DNA of 33,406 bases from Baffinella frigidus. Lineage: Eukaryota; Cryptophyceae; Cryptomonadales; Baffinellaceae. How positions within the stretch are numbered: the stretch's first letter is position 1; every line of letters starts with the position of its first letter. Positions 10,128-20,490 of the stretch are shown in pieces. The notes under the pieces are model-generated. The model did not search any database. It saw only the letters and a list, made by a program, of their open reading frames with translations, and was not told where the DNA came from. A program made the position numbers and the translations under genes. The stretch covers positions 313,554-346,959 of the forward strand of contig MU646746.1 in the NCBI GenBank assembly GCA_026770585.1, read 5' to 3'.

Positions 10128-11280
10128 TTACAGGCCGAGCTGAGCCACGGCGAAAAGCGCCGAGAAGGCGAGGCTGATGGTTCCCAGCACCCCCGCCGGC
10201 ATGATCTGCCACCGACAGGGGAATGCGGTGTGAGTTTGTTGGTGGTGTGAACAGCAGACTCAGCCAAATGATCGTGTCCAATTTCGATGATAATCGTTTC
10301 TAGCACCCCCGCTGGCATGATCTGCACCAGGGACATTCGGGTGTGCGGTTGGTGTGCCAGAAGTGTGAGGACCGGGTCCTGGACGGGCCCGCCTCGGGGG
10401 GAAATGGGTCTAAGGTCGGGCCATTAGATCGCCTAAAATTGGGGTAAGGCCTATTTTATTCCTCGCTCTGGAATGAAGGCATCACAGAATGGAAGCAGTG
10501 CCATGGTTCCACAAGATGGTACCATTGCGTACCAGCAACTCCTTTCACACAGGGCTGCGTTGGCGGGTGTAGTTTAAAGGGTGACGAACTAACTGCAGGG
10601 TAGTTAAGCCTACGGTGTTGACAACAGTACGATTAGGCCGTAGGGCACCTGTGCACGAGAAACCCGGGCCTAGCTAGGGCCCCCACGGCCTACCGTGGTC
10701 AATACCGTTGGCTTAATCCCCTTGAATTAAGGCCGTTGCCCTTTTCAAGTGCATGAAAAAAAACGCTCGGGGGGGGGCTTGTTCGTCTTGACAAAGCGGA
10801 TGGCGAATACCTAGCTCTGCCTCAGTTAATCTGGTCTCTTCATTTTGAACGTTTCCACTCCAAAAGTTGACGAATTTGTACCACACAACAGGGAAATCGA
10901 CTTTCGGTCTCCTCAAATGAAGAGACCAGAATAACTGGGGCAGAGCTAGAATACGCAAGCTTGTGGGGTGCACGTTTTTGGGAGGCAACCAAAATAGGCC
11001 TGCACCTTGTGTGTGGTTGGGTGTCCCTCGCGCCCCTTCAGGAATCAAGTACAGGGGTACCTCGCTCATAAGACCCCCCCCCCCCCTAAGACCCTACAGT
11101 AGGGCCCTATGGTGGTCCTAGGGGGGTTGGCGCTTTCTTATGAGCGAGGTACCCATGTAGCAGTGCATGCGAAAAGTGCCTGCTGCACCGCGCGTCTTTA
11201 CGGCCAGACGCCGCATTGGTGTCCCTTGGGGCCTAGAGAGGGAGATAGAGAGCGATGGAGAGCGAGCGACAGCGAGTGAG

Positions 11281-11320
<40 letters not shown>

Positions 11321-11333
11321 CGAGCGAGAGCGT

Positions 11334-11376
<43 letters not shown>

Positions 11377-12723
11377 TGTGTATGTGTGTGTGTGAGAGAG
11401 AGAGAGAGCGATCCTTTGGGGTCAGGACAGACCTTGTTAGTCTTGACAAAGCGGATGGCGAAGACGACCGAGAGCAGCGATGACGTGATGAGCGCAAGCA
11501 CGTTGAGCCCTTTCTGTGGATGGGGGAAAGGCGAGGTTTCTCAAGTTGACACGACCGCGGTAAGGTTGATTTTGTTGACCTACACGACCAAGTTATGGAG
11601 CCAGGGGGAGAGGTAGGCCGAGACGCGAGGGCTCTGACGCATACACAGCACGATCAGACGAGACACGCCCCCCAGGCTTAGCCATGCATCCTTACTTGGG
11701 GGCCATGCGTCCAAACGCATGGGCCCCGTGCGTCCCGACAAAGGCCATGAATGCGTCTTGAAACTCTAGCTCTGCCTCACTCGGGTTGAAAGAAAATTCG
11801 TGAGTTGACATGCTGGGTGTGCGTTACAACCCCCCCGACGAAGTGGGAAAGGAGCCCGAGCTCACCAAATTGGTGAGACCAAACAGACTCAAGACAGAGC
11901 TAGAAGGCCATGAATACGTCTTGCATCGATGGGTAGAAATCAAATAAACTCTACCCTTGAAAAGGTTGTCGGTCTTCAGGGTTCAGGGTGTCGGTGTGAG
12001 GGTTCAGGGTTTCTAAACCCTAAAGGGTTCAAGGTTCGGGGTTCGGGGTAGAAAACAAGTAACATTTTCTTTTGGTGAAGGTTGTTGGGGCCTGGGTCTC
12101 GACGGTTTAGGGTGCAGGGTGCATGGTTCAGGTTTTAGGTTTCAGGGTCTAGTGTTCAGGGTTTAGGGTTCAAGGTCCGGGGTTCAGGGTTTCAGGTTTC
12201 GGGTTCGGGTTTCGGGTTTCGGGTTTCGGGTTTCGGGTTTCGGGTTTCGAGTTTCGAGTTTCGGGTTTCGGGTTTCGGGTTTCGGGTTTCGGGTTTCGGG
12301 TTTCAGGTTTCGGGTTTCGGTTTTCAGGTTTCGGGTATCGGGTTTCGGGTTTCGGGTTTTGGGTTCAGGGTCCGGGGTTCAGGGTTCAGTGTTCAGGGTT
12401 CAGGGTTCAGGGTTCAGGGTTCAGGGTTTCGAGTTTCGGGTTTCGAGGTTCCGGGTTCGACCACGTAGGCGATGGCAAGGAGAACCGCGGCAACAGTCGA
12501 GGAGATGATCGACGGCTTTGAGCCCGTTTTCACACCTGTCCCGACGCGGTCAGCACGCGCAGTCTCGGGGAAAGGTCGCCGTGGGCACAGTAGGGCCCTA
12601 TGGTGGTCCTAGGGTGGTGGCGTTTTCTCATGAGCGAGGTACCCCTGTAGCAGTACATGCGAAAAGTGCCTGCTGCACCGCGCGTCTGTAAGGCCAGCAG
12701 CCGCATTGGTGTCCTTTGGGACC

Positions 12724-12770
<47 letters not shown>

Positions 12771-13110
12771 CGAGAGAGAGCGAGAGAGAGAGAGAGACAG
12801 AGAGAGAGCGAGAGAGAGAGAGAGAGAGGGCAGGTTGTTCACCAGCGCTGATTCCGCCAGCGCCGATCAGCACCCCGTACACCAGCGCCCCCGTCTTTGC
12901 CGCCTTGACAGCGAAGGACACCTCAGCGACCCCCGTCGCCATCCGCAGGGAGAGACCCGCCGTGCGGGGACGCGGTTGCAGGGGGAGCCCCTGGGCGGAA
13001 GGAGAGTGATGGGCGCGCCTGAGCTGAGCCATCGGGGCCGTGGCGGTGAAGGCATGCGTAGTGCCGAGCACGGACAGCAGCGCCGCGAGAAATAGCGTGG
13101 TGGCGCGCAT
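10128..13110 (-). CDS. TMEM14/FAX-type membrane protein, plastid presequence
   Basis: Four exons join in phase to 166 residues: 13110-12843, 12535-12462, 11513-11433 and 10205-10128 (stop TAA 10130-10128). The N-terminus is a signal peptide (TLFLAALLSVLG) ending THA|FTATAP, followed by a Ser/Arg/Pro-rich transit-like stretch. The rest matches the Tmem_14 family: GVLIGAGGISAG|VKTGSKPSI in helix one and its loop, then three further helices, one per exon (SSTVAAVLLAIAY, NVLALITSSLLSVVFAIRF, MPAGVLGTISLAFSALF), with the signature RFVKTNK|IMPAG. Family members include plant FAX proteins of the inner plastid envelope, implicated in fatty-acid export, and mitochondrial TMEM14C. I infer a plastid membrane transporter. 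Introns contain broken copies of exons 3 and 4. Confidence 0.87.
10297..10321 (-). repeat. Broken copy of TMEM14-like exon 4 (5' end)
   Basis: The minus strand has GGTGCAG|ATCATGCCAGCGG, reading IMPAGVLET, against IMPAGVLGT in the real exon, with the acceptor preserved. Confidence 0.75.
10778..10810 (-). repeat. Broken copy of TMEM14-like exon 3 (3' end)
   Basis: The minus strand reads VFAIRFVKTNK, identical to the end of exon 3. It sits directly against the CTAG end of element B at 10811 and has lost its donor (AAG followed by CCCC). Confidence 0.8.
10811..10949. mobile_element. Element B (CTAGCTCTGCC inverted ends), 139 bp
   Basis: It begins CTAGCTCTGCCTCAG and ends GGCAGAGCTAG, flanked by AATAC on both sides (10806-10810, 10950-10954), a 5-bp target duplication. 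The core has CTCCAAAAGTTGACGAATTT. No coding capacity, so a non-autonomous MITE-like element. Confidence 0.8.
11050..11159. mobile_element. Element A (CAGGGGTACCTCGCTCATAAG inverted ends)
   Basis: TA flanks a pair of inverted ends, CAGGGGTACCTCGCTCATAA and its reverse complement, around a CCTACAGTAGGGCCCTA core. Read outward through an end, the DNA encodes MSEVPLY. No coding capacity, so a MITE-like element with a TA target. Confidence 0.8.
11228..11410. repeat. GA/GT microsatellite in TMEM14-like intron 3
   Basis: GA tract with a GT patch. On the transcript strand (CT/CA) it starts about 20 bases after the exon 3 donor. Confidence 0.9.
11766..11903. mobile_element. Element B copy, 138 bp
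   Basis: Starts CTAGCTCTGCCTCACTCGGG and ends GACAGAGCTAG. Just outside, AAGGCCATGAATGCGTCTTG (left) and nearly the same sequence (right, 11904-11923) form a longer direct repeat. It lies in intron 2 of the TMEM14-like gene. Confidence 0.75.
11980..12455. repeat. TTTCGGG/TTCAGGG array in TMEM14-like intron 2
   Basis: A long array dominated by GGGTTTC units with TTCAGGG patches. On the transcript strand it is CCCGAAA. It ends at the donor of exon 2. Confidence 0.9.
12587..12649. mobile_element. Half copy of element A
   Basis: Only the right half is present (GTAGGGCCCTATGGTGGTCC to GGTACCCCTGTA). It is followed by about 100 bases nearly identical to those after the 11050-11159 copy (CATGCGAAAAGTGCCTGCTG…), so two introns of the TMEM14-like gene share a larger duplication. 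Confidence 0.75.
12723..12831. repeat. GA microsatellite in TMEM14-like intron 1
   Basis: On the transcript strand it is a CT run beginning about 12 bases after the exon 1 donor (gtgaacaacctgcc then CT). Confidence 0.9.
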
Positions 13111-13422
13111 CTGTGCGGGTGTTCGCAGCAGAACTTCAGAGACCCCCAGAAATGCGCAGGGTTGCAAGGCCACCTCTTCCTGGTGAGAGGATAATGGCAG
13201 GGGCTTTTCGTGTGTGCTGGTCTACATGGCGCACTCCCCAACTACCACAAATTGATCGTACTCAAGACGGAGAGGGGAGCAGCGAGGGGAGAGGCGTCAC
13301 AAAAACCTCTTCGTTTGCAGAGGTTTTGTCTTAAGTTGCTGGCTGTCCACTTTTGGCGAGGTCGCTCGAGCTGGGTCCACGAACAAGAACTCGCCTCGCT
13401 CGCTCCAAGAGAGGGGTTCGGC
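13111..13422. promoter_or_regulatory. Divergent intergenic (shared promoter) region
   Basis: About 310 bases separate the TMEM14-like start (13110, minus) from the WRAP53-like start (13423, plus). The two genes must share control sequence here unless 5' leaders are spliced. I see no TATA box or named motif. Confidence 0.5.
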
Positions 13423-15071
13423 ATGGCTGTTGAAGAAGCTGGGGCCGAGGCGAGCAACCGCGACCCGCAGGCTGGGACCGAAGGAGACGCGGGCGAAGAT
13501 GCAGCCATGCATGTGGAGGAGGCTACAGGCGGGGGAGAGACGGGAGAGGCGCTGTGGAGCCAGTTCCACGGGCACGTCCCTGGGAGATTCGTCCCGTATT
13601 CTGCGGCAGCCGGAGCGTTCCGAGGGGGGAAGCTGGAGAACAACTTCCTGAAGACCTGCAGATGGTCGCCTGATGGGCTGTGCGTGTTTGCGAGCACCGA
13701 GGACAACCAGATCCGCGTCTTTGAGCTTCCTCAGGGTGAGATTCCCTCATGAGCCTTCCCCCTCCGAGGTGCCGAGCGTGTTGGCAAAAGATGTTCACAG
13801 TGCACCGCCGGCTGGACTTTTTCTGGGTGGAGTAACACGCGGCCGCTGCAGACGACCCTCCACCTACATCGCATTGCGCTCATGAAGGTTTTCCTCGATC
13901 GCAGATGCGGACTGCGGCGAGAAGTGGGCGCCGGGGCACGACCAGATGAAGCCCGTGCTCTCTGTACTGGAGGGCGAGACCATCTACGACGCGGCGTGGC
14001 TCCCCACCATGTCGTCGTCGGATCCAGCGAGCTGCCTCTTCTTCTCCACGTCTCGCGACAACCCTGTGCACATCTGGGATGCCTTCACGGGCGCCTGCCA
14101 GGTCTACCTCCATGTTTTGTTCAAAAATGCGGGGGCGCCTATGGGAGGGTGGATCGTTGATCGTTGCTCTCCCAAGCCTCTCACCTTCTGCAGCACCAAC
14201 CCTATTTCTCCTTGCCCCAAAAGACTTGACAGCCAAGCCTGCCGACCGTGCGTGTTTTGCAACGTGAAGGGCCACCTTTATGGCGTTTGAATCGGCGGGG
14301 GGCTTTGCCGCTCCCTGGGACAGCAACCGCGTGTCAGACAGCAACCTTGAGTCAGAGGGTTCCTGAGACGCTCATCTATATCTAGTTTTCTAGCCTCACT
14401 GCGTCGGGGTTTGGCGCCGACATGCGGCTGGTTGCAGAGGAGCTAGTTCACGCGTACACATGTGTGAAGGTTCAGTGCGCGGTTGCAGAGTCCGCTATGT
14501 CAAACCCAGCATTTCGCGATTTATAGGTATCCAATAAATTTAATTTAATTTATTACAGAACATGGTTGCAGGGGAGCTACTGCGCGTACACGGATGCGGA
14601 GGAGCTTACAGCCGGATACTCGGTCGGCTTCGACAACCGCGCGCCGTACATCTACGTTGGTTTCAACAACCAGATCCGCGTCTACGCTATCGACCGCCCG
14701 GGCAGACAGGTGACCCTATATCCTCAACCCTAAACCCTGAACCCTAAACCCTAAACCCTAAACCCTCACAGCTAAACCGTGAACCCTAAACCCTAACCCC
14801 CAAACCCTAGACACTAAACCCTAAACCCTAAACCCTCAACCCTAAACCCCCAAACCTGACCAATAATTCCCAAACCCCAAACTCTAAACCCTGAATCATA
14901 TACCATGAACCATACACCATACACCATACACCACACACTATACACCATACACCATTAACCATAAACCATAAACCATAAACCCCTCAGGAAATACGTATTC
15001 ATGCAACCGTGGGGTACGCATGCACGTCCTCGCAAACCAGGGTTTGGGGTTTGGGAAGCAGGGTTGAGGAT

Positions 15072-15138
<67 letters not shown>

Positions 15139-17350
15139 GGCAGGCCCCGAGATTCCTCTGATCGCAAGCTGAAACTCGGCCGCCCCCCGCACATGGTTCA
15201 GACCCTGCACTCTACACCCTAATCCATAATCCATACTCCCTGAACTTCAGCACACATCGATCAAAACGTTCAAGCGGGCGAATCGCGAGACGACCGGGCA
15301 GCGCGGAATCGTCTCCTGCATTTCATTCAACCCCGACAAGTCCGGGCTTTTCGCGGCCGGGTCCTTAACCCTGCTCCATAACCCAGAACTCGGAACACGG
15401 AACACGAAAACCTAAACACCAAACACCAAACACCAAACCCCAAACACCAAACACCAAACCCCAAACCCCAAACACCAAACCCCAAACACCAAACACCACA
15501 CCACCCCACCCCACCCCCCCCATCCCCACACCCCACACCCCAAACCCTAACCATAACCCCTAAATCCTCAACCCCAAATCCCTTAACCAGGTCCTATTCC
15601 CGGAATGTCGGGTTATACGATGGCGGGACGGGGAAGCTGCTGTACAACCTGCAGGGGCACCGCGGGGGCGTCACCCAGGTTCGAATCTCCAGAGTGGATG
15701 CTTCCCAAAATTCAGGCCTCATACTTTCTCAGTTTTATAAGAAAAAAAATACCAGGATTGGAGTCCTGGTAAAAAAAATATACCAGGATTGGAGTCCTGG
15801 TTTTCTTGGTTTTGACCGTTTTTCGGTCCAAAAAAATGTTAGACCGCAAACTTTGGGAAGCAGAATGCACACCATCGAAATCCACTAAATCCAAAGCTCG
15901 AATCCAGAAAACTGTTGTAACCAGCATCGCGCTTGTGGTTAGTGCCATGGTTCCCACCTGGCCAGCTCACGGTCGATGGCTCAAATGTCAACTGCTGAAA
16001 TGTGGTGTGGTCAGGCGGGGTGTCTCGCGACAGGCCATACCTCTTCACCATACCTGAACCATGGCAAGACCTCTTGGCTGCCAATTCCTCTCACCATGGC
16101 TGCCAATACCTCTTCACACTACCTTTTCACACTACCTATTCACCATGGCGGAAGGAGGTATTGATCGTTGGGCAGGCGGAGTGGACTCGCGACGGACAAT
16201 ACCTCTTCACAGGGCTGCAGTCGATTGATGAGGCGGCGTATGGCGGTGTTGGGCGGGGCAACACGGGTCGCAAGTAGACCTAGTTGCGACCCGTGGTGCC
16301 CCGATCAACAACGCTCTACGCGTGGTGGCAGCGATGCGGGGTCTGACGCGAGAGCTCCCGGCAGGCGGAGTGGTCGCGCGACGGGCAATACCTCTTCACA
16401 GGGGGGCGCAAGGTTCTCTCCCAACCCTAGTTAACTTGTTACGGGGAAGGTACCCGACGCAGTTGACTGAAATGAGTTGAGTGAAACCAATTGAGAGGAC
16501 GACGAGATGCTGTGCTGGGTTTAAGGTTAAGGGTTGGTGTTCAGGGTTGACGGTTCGGGGTTGAGGGTTGAGGGTTGAGGGTTAAAGGTTTACCGTGCAC
16601 AGCTACACTTGGGAGTCATGCCGCCTGCAGAAGTTGACTAAAAGGAGTTGACTGAAATGAGTTGCCTGAAACGAGTTGAATGAAAATAGGTGGCTGAAAT
16701 TAGTTTACTGGTGCAGGACGACGAGATCCTGTGCTGGGACGTGCGCAACACGGGCGACGTCCTTCTTCGCTTGCCTCGGGTGCGCCCCCGACTCACAGAT
16801 CAGTTTATTGGGCTGACCAATTAAGTGAGCCCGGGCGCGTTGCCGCTCCAAAGTTGACGGATTTGTACCGCACGCCCAGGATGTCAACTTAAGAATAGTC
16901 GGTCCACCCGAGTGAGACAGCGCTAGGACTCGCGCAAAAGCAGCGCACTGCTTTCGTTGCCATAATAGAGGGAAGTGGGAGTCGTGAGCTGGTGTGGATT
17001 GGTGATACAGGCTTTCCTTTTGTTCTCTGGCTGACGCAGCCTGCGTCCCATGGCAGGCGGTGACGACAAACCAGCGGATCCTCTTCGACCTCGACCACAT
17101 GGTCTTACACAAACAGTCTTACACACACAGTCTTATCAAGATTCTTACAGGTGGTCATACAACAAAGAGTCTTAGCAAGGGTCTTACAGCCTGCATCGAT
17201 GGCAGGCGGTGACGACGAACCAGCGGATCTTGTTCGATCTGGACCACTCTGGACGCTTCGTCATCACTCCGTCCCTCTCTTCAGATCCTTCGCTTCTCGT
17301 CTACGACCTCTGGGCGCAGGCACTCGCTCTCTCTCTCCCTCGCCTTCTCG

Positions 17351-17389
<39 letters not shown>

Positions 17390-17424
17390 TCCCTATTTCC
17401 TGGTCTCGGTTTAGGGTCTAGGGT

Positions 17425-17456
<32 letters not shown>

Positions 17457-18184
17457 GGTATCAGCGAGGGAGGCAGGGTGGTGTCGGGTTTGACTGAGAT
17501 CTGGACCACTCCGGGCGGTTCCTCATCACGCCCACCCTCGCTTCCGATCCTTCGCTTCTGGTCTACGACCTCTGGGCACAGGCACGCCCCTTTCTTGCGG
17601 CCTCTCTCCGTCTCGCCCTCTCTCACACACACACCCTCTCGCTCTCTCCCTCTCTCTATCGCTCGCTCGCCCTCTGTCCCGGTCTCGGCGCGCGGGGGGG
17701 CAGGGTGTTGTCGGGGTTGAATGCGATGCACGATATGATACGCGGACGGATCGGAGCCGGAGTAACCCCGGTAGCACGAACCCTAAACCTCAAACCCCAA
17801 ACCCCAACCCCTAAACCCAGGTGTGTGAGGCCGGAGCGGAGCCAGTGGCGCGGGTACCGTGTAGATGGTAGGGGTTCCATCTGTATTCATGTGTAACCGT
17901 GGGTGTTTTCGCAAAACTCCCACGGGTACATATCAGCACGCCAAAATCCGGCGTGTGGTCTGCATGTGCGTGGCGTGTTGGCGAGTTACCCCGGCAGCAC
18001 GAAATCCCCAAACCCTAAAACCTGAACCCTGAAGCAGGTGGGTGAGGCAGGAGCGGAGCCGGTGGCGCGGGTACCGTGCCCCGCACTGGCCAACGGCGTC
18101 CAGGTACTCGCGCGCGCTCTCTCTCTCGCTCTCTCTCTCTCCATCCCTCTCTCTCTCACTCTCTCTCAGACACACACACACACA

Positions 18185-18218
<34 letters not shown>

Positions 18219-18838
18219 ATGCATGTTGCTCTCTATCTCTCTCGCGCTTGCTCTCCCTCTCGCTCTATCTCTCTCTCTCCAGTTTCCCTCCTGGCACCCC
18301 CCTGAAATCTCACCAGAGTATCGAGTGGAAATCAGGGTAGTTACGCCTACGGTGTTGACTACGGTAGGCCCAACGTGGCGCGGGTGCCGTGCCCTGCGCT
18401 GGTCAAGGGTCTACTCCGGGGATACCGCAAAGGGGTCCTAGGCAGGTCCTAGGGCCCTACGTCGGGCAAAAATGTTTTACGATCTTACTGGTATGAGCCT
18501 TCTGTATCCCTTTTTTAGTTATTATTTTTAAGCGCAATTAGCCTCGTCGAACCGGTGCCTGCGAAACACGCTCACTCACACTTCTGGTCGTGAGTCTGCA
18601 GATACACCCGACGCTCCCGCTCCTCGCCGTCTCCACAGGGGCCCGGCGCTTCCCTCTCCCTGGCGAGGACGAGGATGACGCCGCAGCGGCGGCGGCGGCG
18701 GCGGGGGGGAAGCGCGCGCGAGGGGAGGAGGAGGCGAAGTGCACGGACGCGGGGGAGCAGGAGGGGGAGGCGGGGCCGTTTGATAGCGCGTTGCTGCTCA
18801 TGCGGTATCCGCTTGATGCGGCTGCTGTGACCGCCTAG
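13423..18838 (+). CDS. WRAP53: WRAP53/TCAB1-like WD40 protein
   Basis: Ten exons join in phase to 457 residues: 13423-13735, 13905-14101, 14572-14709, 15251-15360, 15591-15678, 16365-16412, 16717-16779, 17206-17319, 18038-18103 and 18602-18838 (TAG). Family signatures appear in order: NFLKTCRWSPDG, VLEGETIYD, SRDNPVHIWDAFTG, FNNQIRVYAIDRPGR, RGIVSCISFNP, GSYSRNVGLYDGGTG, GHRGGVTQ, DDEILCWDVRNTGD, AVTTNQRILFDLDHSGRF and NGVQ|IHPTLPLLA. In animals this protein binds the CAB box of scaRNAs and telomerase RNA and delivers them to Cajal bodies; that role here is by homology. The N-terminus is acidic and the C-terminal exon has an Ala run and a GKRAR basic patch. Intron 17320-18037 uses a GC donor. 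Exons 6, 7, 8 and 9 have broken copies in the introns. Confidence 0.92.
14715..15590. repeat. Telomere-like and related arrays in WRAP53-like introns
   Basis: CCCTAAA (14715-14870), ACCATACACC-type (14905-14960), GAGGGTT in reverse orientation (15060-15140) and CCAAACA (15410-15500) arrays surround exon 4. Unit type switches abruptly between blocks. Confidence 0.85.
16176..16220 (+). repeat. Near-complete copy of WRAP53-like exon 6
   Basis: cag|GCGGAGTGGACTCGC reads AEWTRDGQYLFTGLQ against AEWSRDGQYLFTGGRK of the exon used in the model (16365-16412). Shorter echoes of ATACCTCTTCAC occur at 16035-16145. It has an acceptor but no usable GT at the matching position. Confidence 0.75.
16498..16520 (+). 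repeat. Broken copy of WRAP53-like exon 7
   Basis: GACGACGAGATGCTGTGCTG matches the start of exon 7 (DDEILCW) 219 bases before the real exon, then breaks into telomere-like repeat. Confidence 0.65.
17057..17102 (+). repeat. Broken copy of WRAP53-like exon 8 (5' half)
   Basis: TGGCAG|GCGGTGACG reads AVTTNQRILFDLDH and then diverges at CATGGTCTTAC. It matches exon 8 (17206-17319), including the acceptor. Confidence 0.8.
17322..17398. repeat. CT microsatellites in WRAP53-like introns
   Basis: CT tracts at 17322-17398 (directly after the exon 8 GC donor), 17618-17680 and 18110-18290 (directly after the exon 9 donor). Confidence 0.9.
17498..17581 (+). repeat. Broken copy of WRAP53-like exon 8 (3' part)
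   Basis: It reads DLDHSGRFLITPTLASDPSL then LVYDLWAQ and is followed by gcacgc, the same GC donor context as exon 8. It could serve as an alternative 3' portion. Confidence 0.78.
17821..17861 (+). repeat. Broken copies of WRAP53-like exon 9
   Basis: cag|GTGTGTGAGGCCGGAGCGG reads VCEAGAEPVARVP, against VGEAGAEPVARVP in exon 9. A second fragment at 18375-18407 repeats VARVPCPAL after the exon. The first copy keeps its acceptor. Confidence 0.78.
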
Positions 18839-19221
18839 TAGCGTGTGTGGGTATCTAGCTAGGCTCTACGTGCATTTAAGGACGTGAGGTTATGAGGACG
18901 CCAAAGTAGATTCACTTAGGCCTGCGAAGTAGATCCACTTAAGAGAGTTGACTGGAAACTCGGGTCCGTCTAAGAGAGAGTTGACTGGTAACGTCGGGCC
19001 TTCTAAGGCCTGCGCATCCTTTTGAGTAAACCTAACGAAAGACAGGATCCTCCTTGGGACTCGTGGGGCCTGTAGCGTTCAGAGATTATGAGCCATCATC
19101 TTCCTGACATAGGATCACACGCGACGAGATGAGCAGGGACGACCTGCCGTCGTTTCCGGAGAAATCCAAAGATGATTTCCCGCTGCACTACCGTCTGATG
19201 ACGACATGGGTCGCTGGTCAC

Positions 19222-19321
19222 AGGGATCACGCGAAAAATCCAGCATCTCTTCACCAAGTTCCCGGATGGGCACGTCACGATGGCGAAGCAGCAGCTCCTC
19301 GACGCACTCTCGAGCGACCAA
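19222..19321 (+). pseudogene. Coding-like fragment, EF-hand-like, cut by an element
   Basis: After an AG acceptor-like site (…GGTCACAG) the frame reads ITRKIQHLFTKFPDGHVTMA, then KQQLLDALSSDQ, which resembles half an EF-hand (helix, PDGHV loop, helix). The reading stops exactly where the CAGGGGTACC-type element begins at 19322. No partner exons or start were found. It may be a remnant of a duplicated gene or chance coding; the opposite strand is also open here. Confidence 0.3.
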
Positions 19322-19431
19322 TACAGGGGTACCTCGCTCATAAGAAACAGGACCCTACAGTAGGACTATGCCTAGGGCCCTACGGTGGTCCTAGGGGGGG
19401 GGCAGTTTCTTATGAGCGAGGTACCCCTGTA
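19322..19431. mobile_element. Element A, full copy
   Basis: TA-flanked inverted ends with an AAGAAACAGGACCCTACAGT interior and a CCTAGGGCCCTACGG core. A half copy follows at 19458-19523, sharing the right part only. Confidence 0.85.
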
Positions 19432-19698
19432 GTTCGTGCAGGGCCTGTAGCGTTCACATGCCTAGGGCCCTATGGTATCCCTAGGGGGGGGGGGCGGTTT
19501 CTTATGAGCGAGGTACCCCTGCACGGGTAGAATTTCAGGCTCTGTCGGGAGTTTTACGTATCCCGATCAAAGGGTGCGGGTGCTGCATGTACAAGAAAAT
19601 CACACGAACGTGTGGAAAGTGGACGCCACACCGAGCCACTGGGTTTCTGACTAAGAACACCGAGCCACTGGGGTTCTGACTAATCTTGGCTCTCTCCA

Positions 19699-19840
19699 GC
19701 AAATGGCTCCAACGTCAGCCGAGGCGGGCATATCCCCAGACAGTCCTCACAGAGCTTGCTTACGCGTGTACTCAAACGTACGTCCAATGGACGCCTTCAA
19801 AATGTCGGCCCACGCAAGCAGATCACGGGGCAGGCCCCGC
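19699..19840 (+). pseudogene. Possible exon remnant
   Basis: After a CTCTCCAG acceptor-like site a frame reads KWLQRQPRRAYPQTVLTELA and continues as YACTQTYVQWT before a stop near 19840. Composition is protein-like, but no family is recognised and no second exon joins it. It lies just before another CAGGGGTACC-type element, so it may belong to the same lost gene as the EF-hand-like scrap at 19222-19321. Confidence 0.2.
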
Positions 19841-19847
19841 CTGACTG

Positions 19848-19967
19848 TACAGGGGTACCTCGCTCATAAGAAACAGCACCCCCCTAGGACCCTACAGTAG
19901 GCCTATCTAGGGCCTTACGGTGGTCCTTAGGGGGGGGGCGGTTTCTTATGAGCGAGGTACCCCTGTA
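19848..19967. mobile_element. Element A, full copy
   Basis: TA-flanked inverted ends of over 25 bases, in the convergent gap between the WRAP53-like gene and TFIIA. Confidence 0.85.
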
Positions 19968-20177
19968 GCTTACAGGGCAACCTCTGCGCACATGATGCAT
20001 GATCCGTCATCCCCCATCCGTCCTTGGTCCCTCCATGGTCCCTCCCTACGGCAGGCCTAGCAAGGCTCTGGCAAGCACGGCGTGACTGTGGCGTGACTGT
20101 AGCGTGACTGTAGCACAGGGCAACCTCTGCCTGCATCATGCATCTGTCCCTCGCCAGTGATCGCCAGCGAGAGAGAA

Positions 20178-20300
20178 TACAGGGGTACCTCGCTCATAAG
20201 AAACCACTCCCTCCTAGAAACCTACAATAGGCCCATGCCTAGGGCCCTATGGAGGTCCTTGGGGGGGGCGGCGGTGTCTTATGGGCAAGGTACCCCCGTA
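20178..20300. mobile_element. Element A, diverged full copy
   Basis: The left end is intact. The right end is mutated (CTTATGGGCAAGGTACCCCC), and TA flanks are present. Confidence 0.8.
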
Positions 20301-20490
20301 CCCCCCCAACCCTGAACCCTCAAAAGTACATCCGTGGTTGTCGGCGTGTTGCCTTTTCCGCCTCATGCGGGACACCCGAGAAAAAGCTTGGACTCAAGCC
20401 ACGGCACGCCCTCTGCCCGTGTAGGATAGCCGGAGTGTCTTTGCACGGGACTGTGCCCCCAGACACCCGAGAGGCGCGAAGAGGCATCCC

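Larger units (their letters stand above)
18839..20490. other. Convergent intergenic region rich in small elements
   Basis: Between the WRAP53-like and TFIIA stops. It holds three full and one half copy of the CAGGGGTACC-ended element (19322-19523, 19848-19967, 20178-20300), a tandem duplication around ACCGAGCCACTGG (about 19630-19683), a short tandem array of GCGTGACTGT (20080-20112) and two coding-like scraps described separately. Confidence 0.6.
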
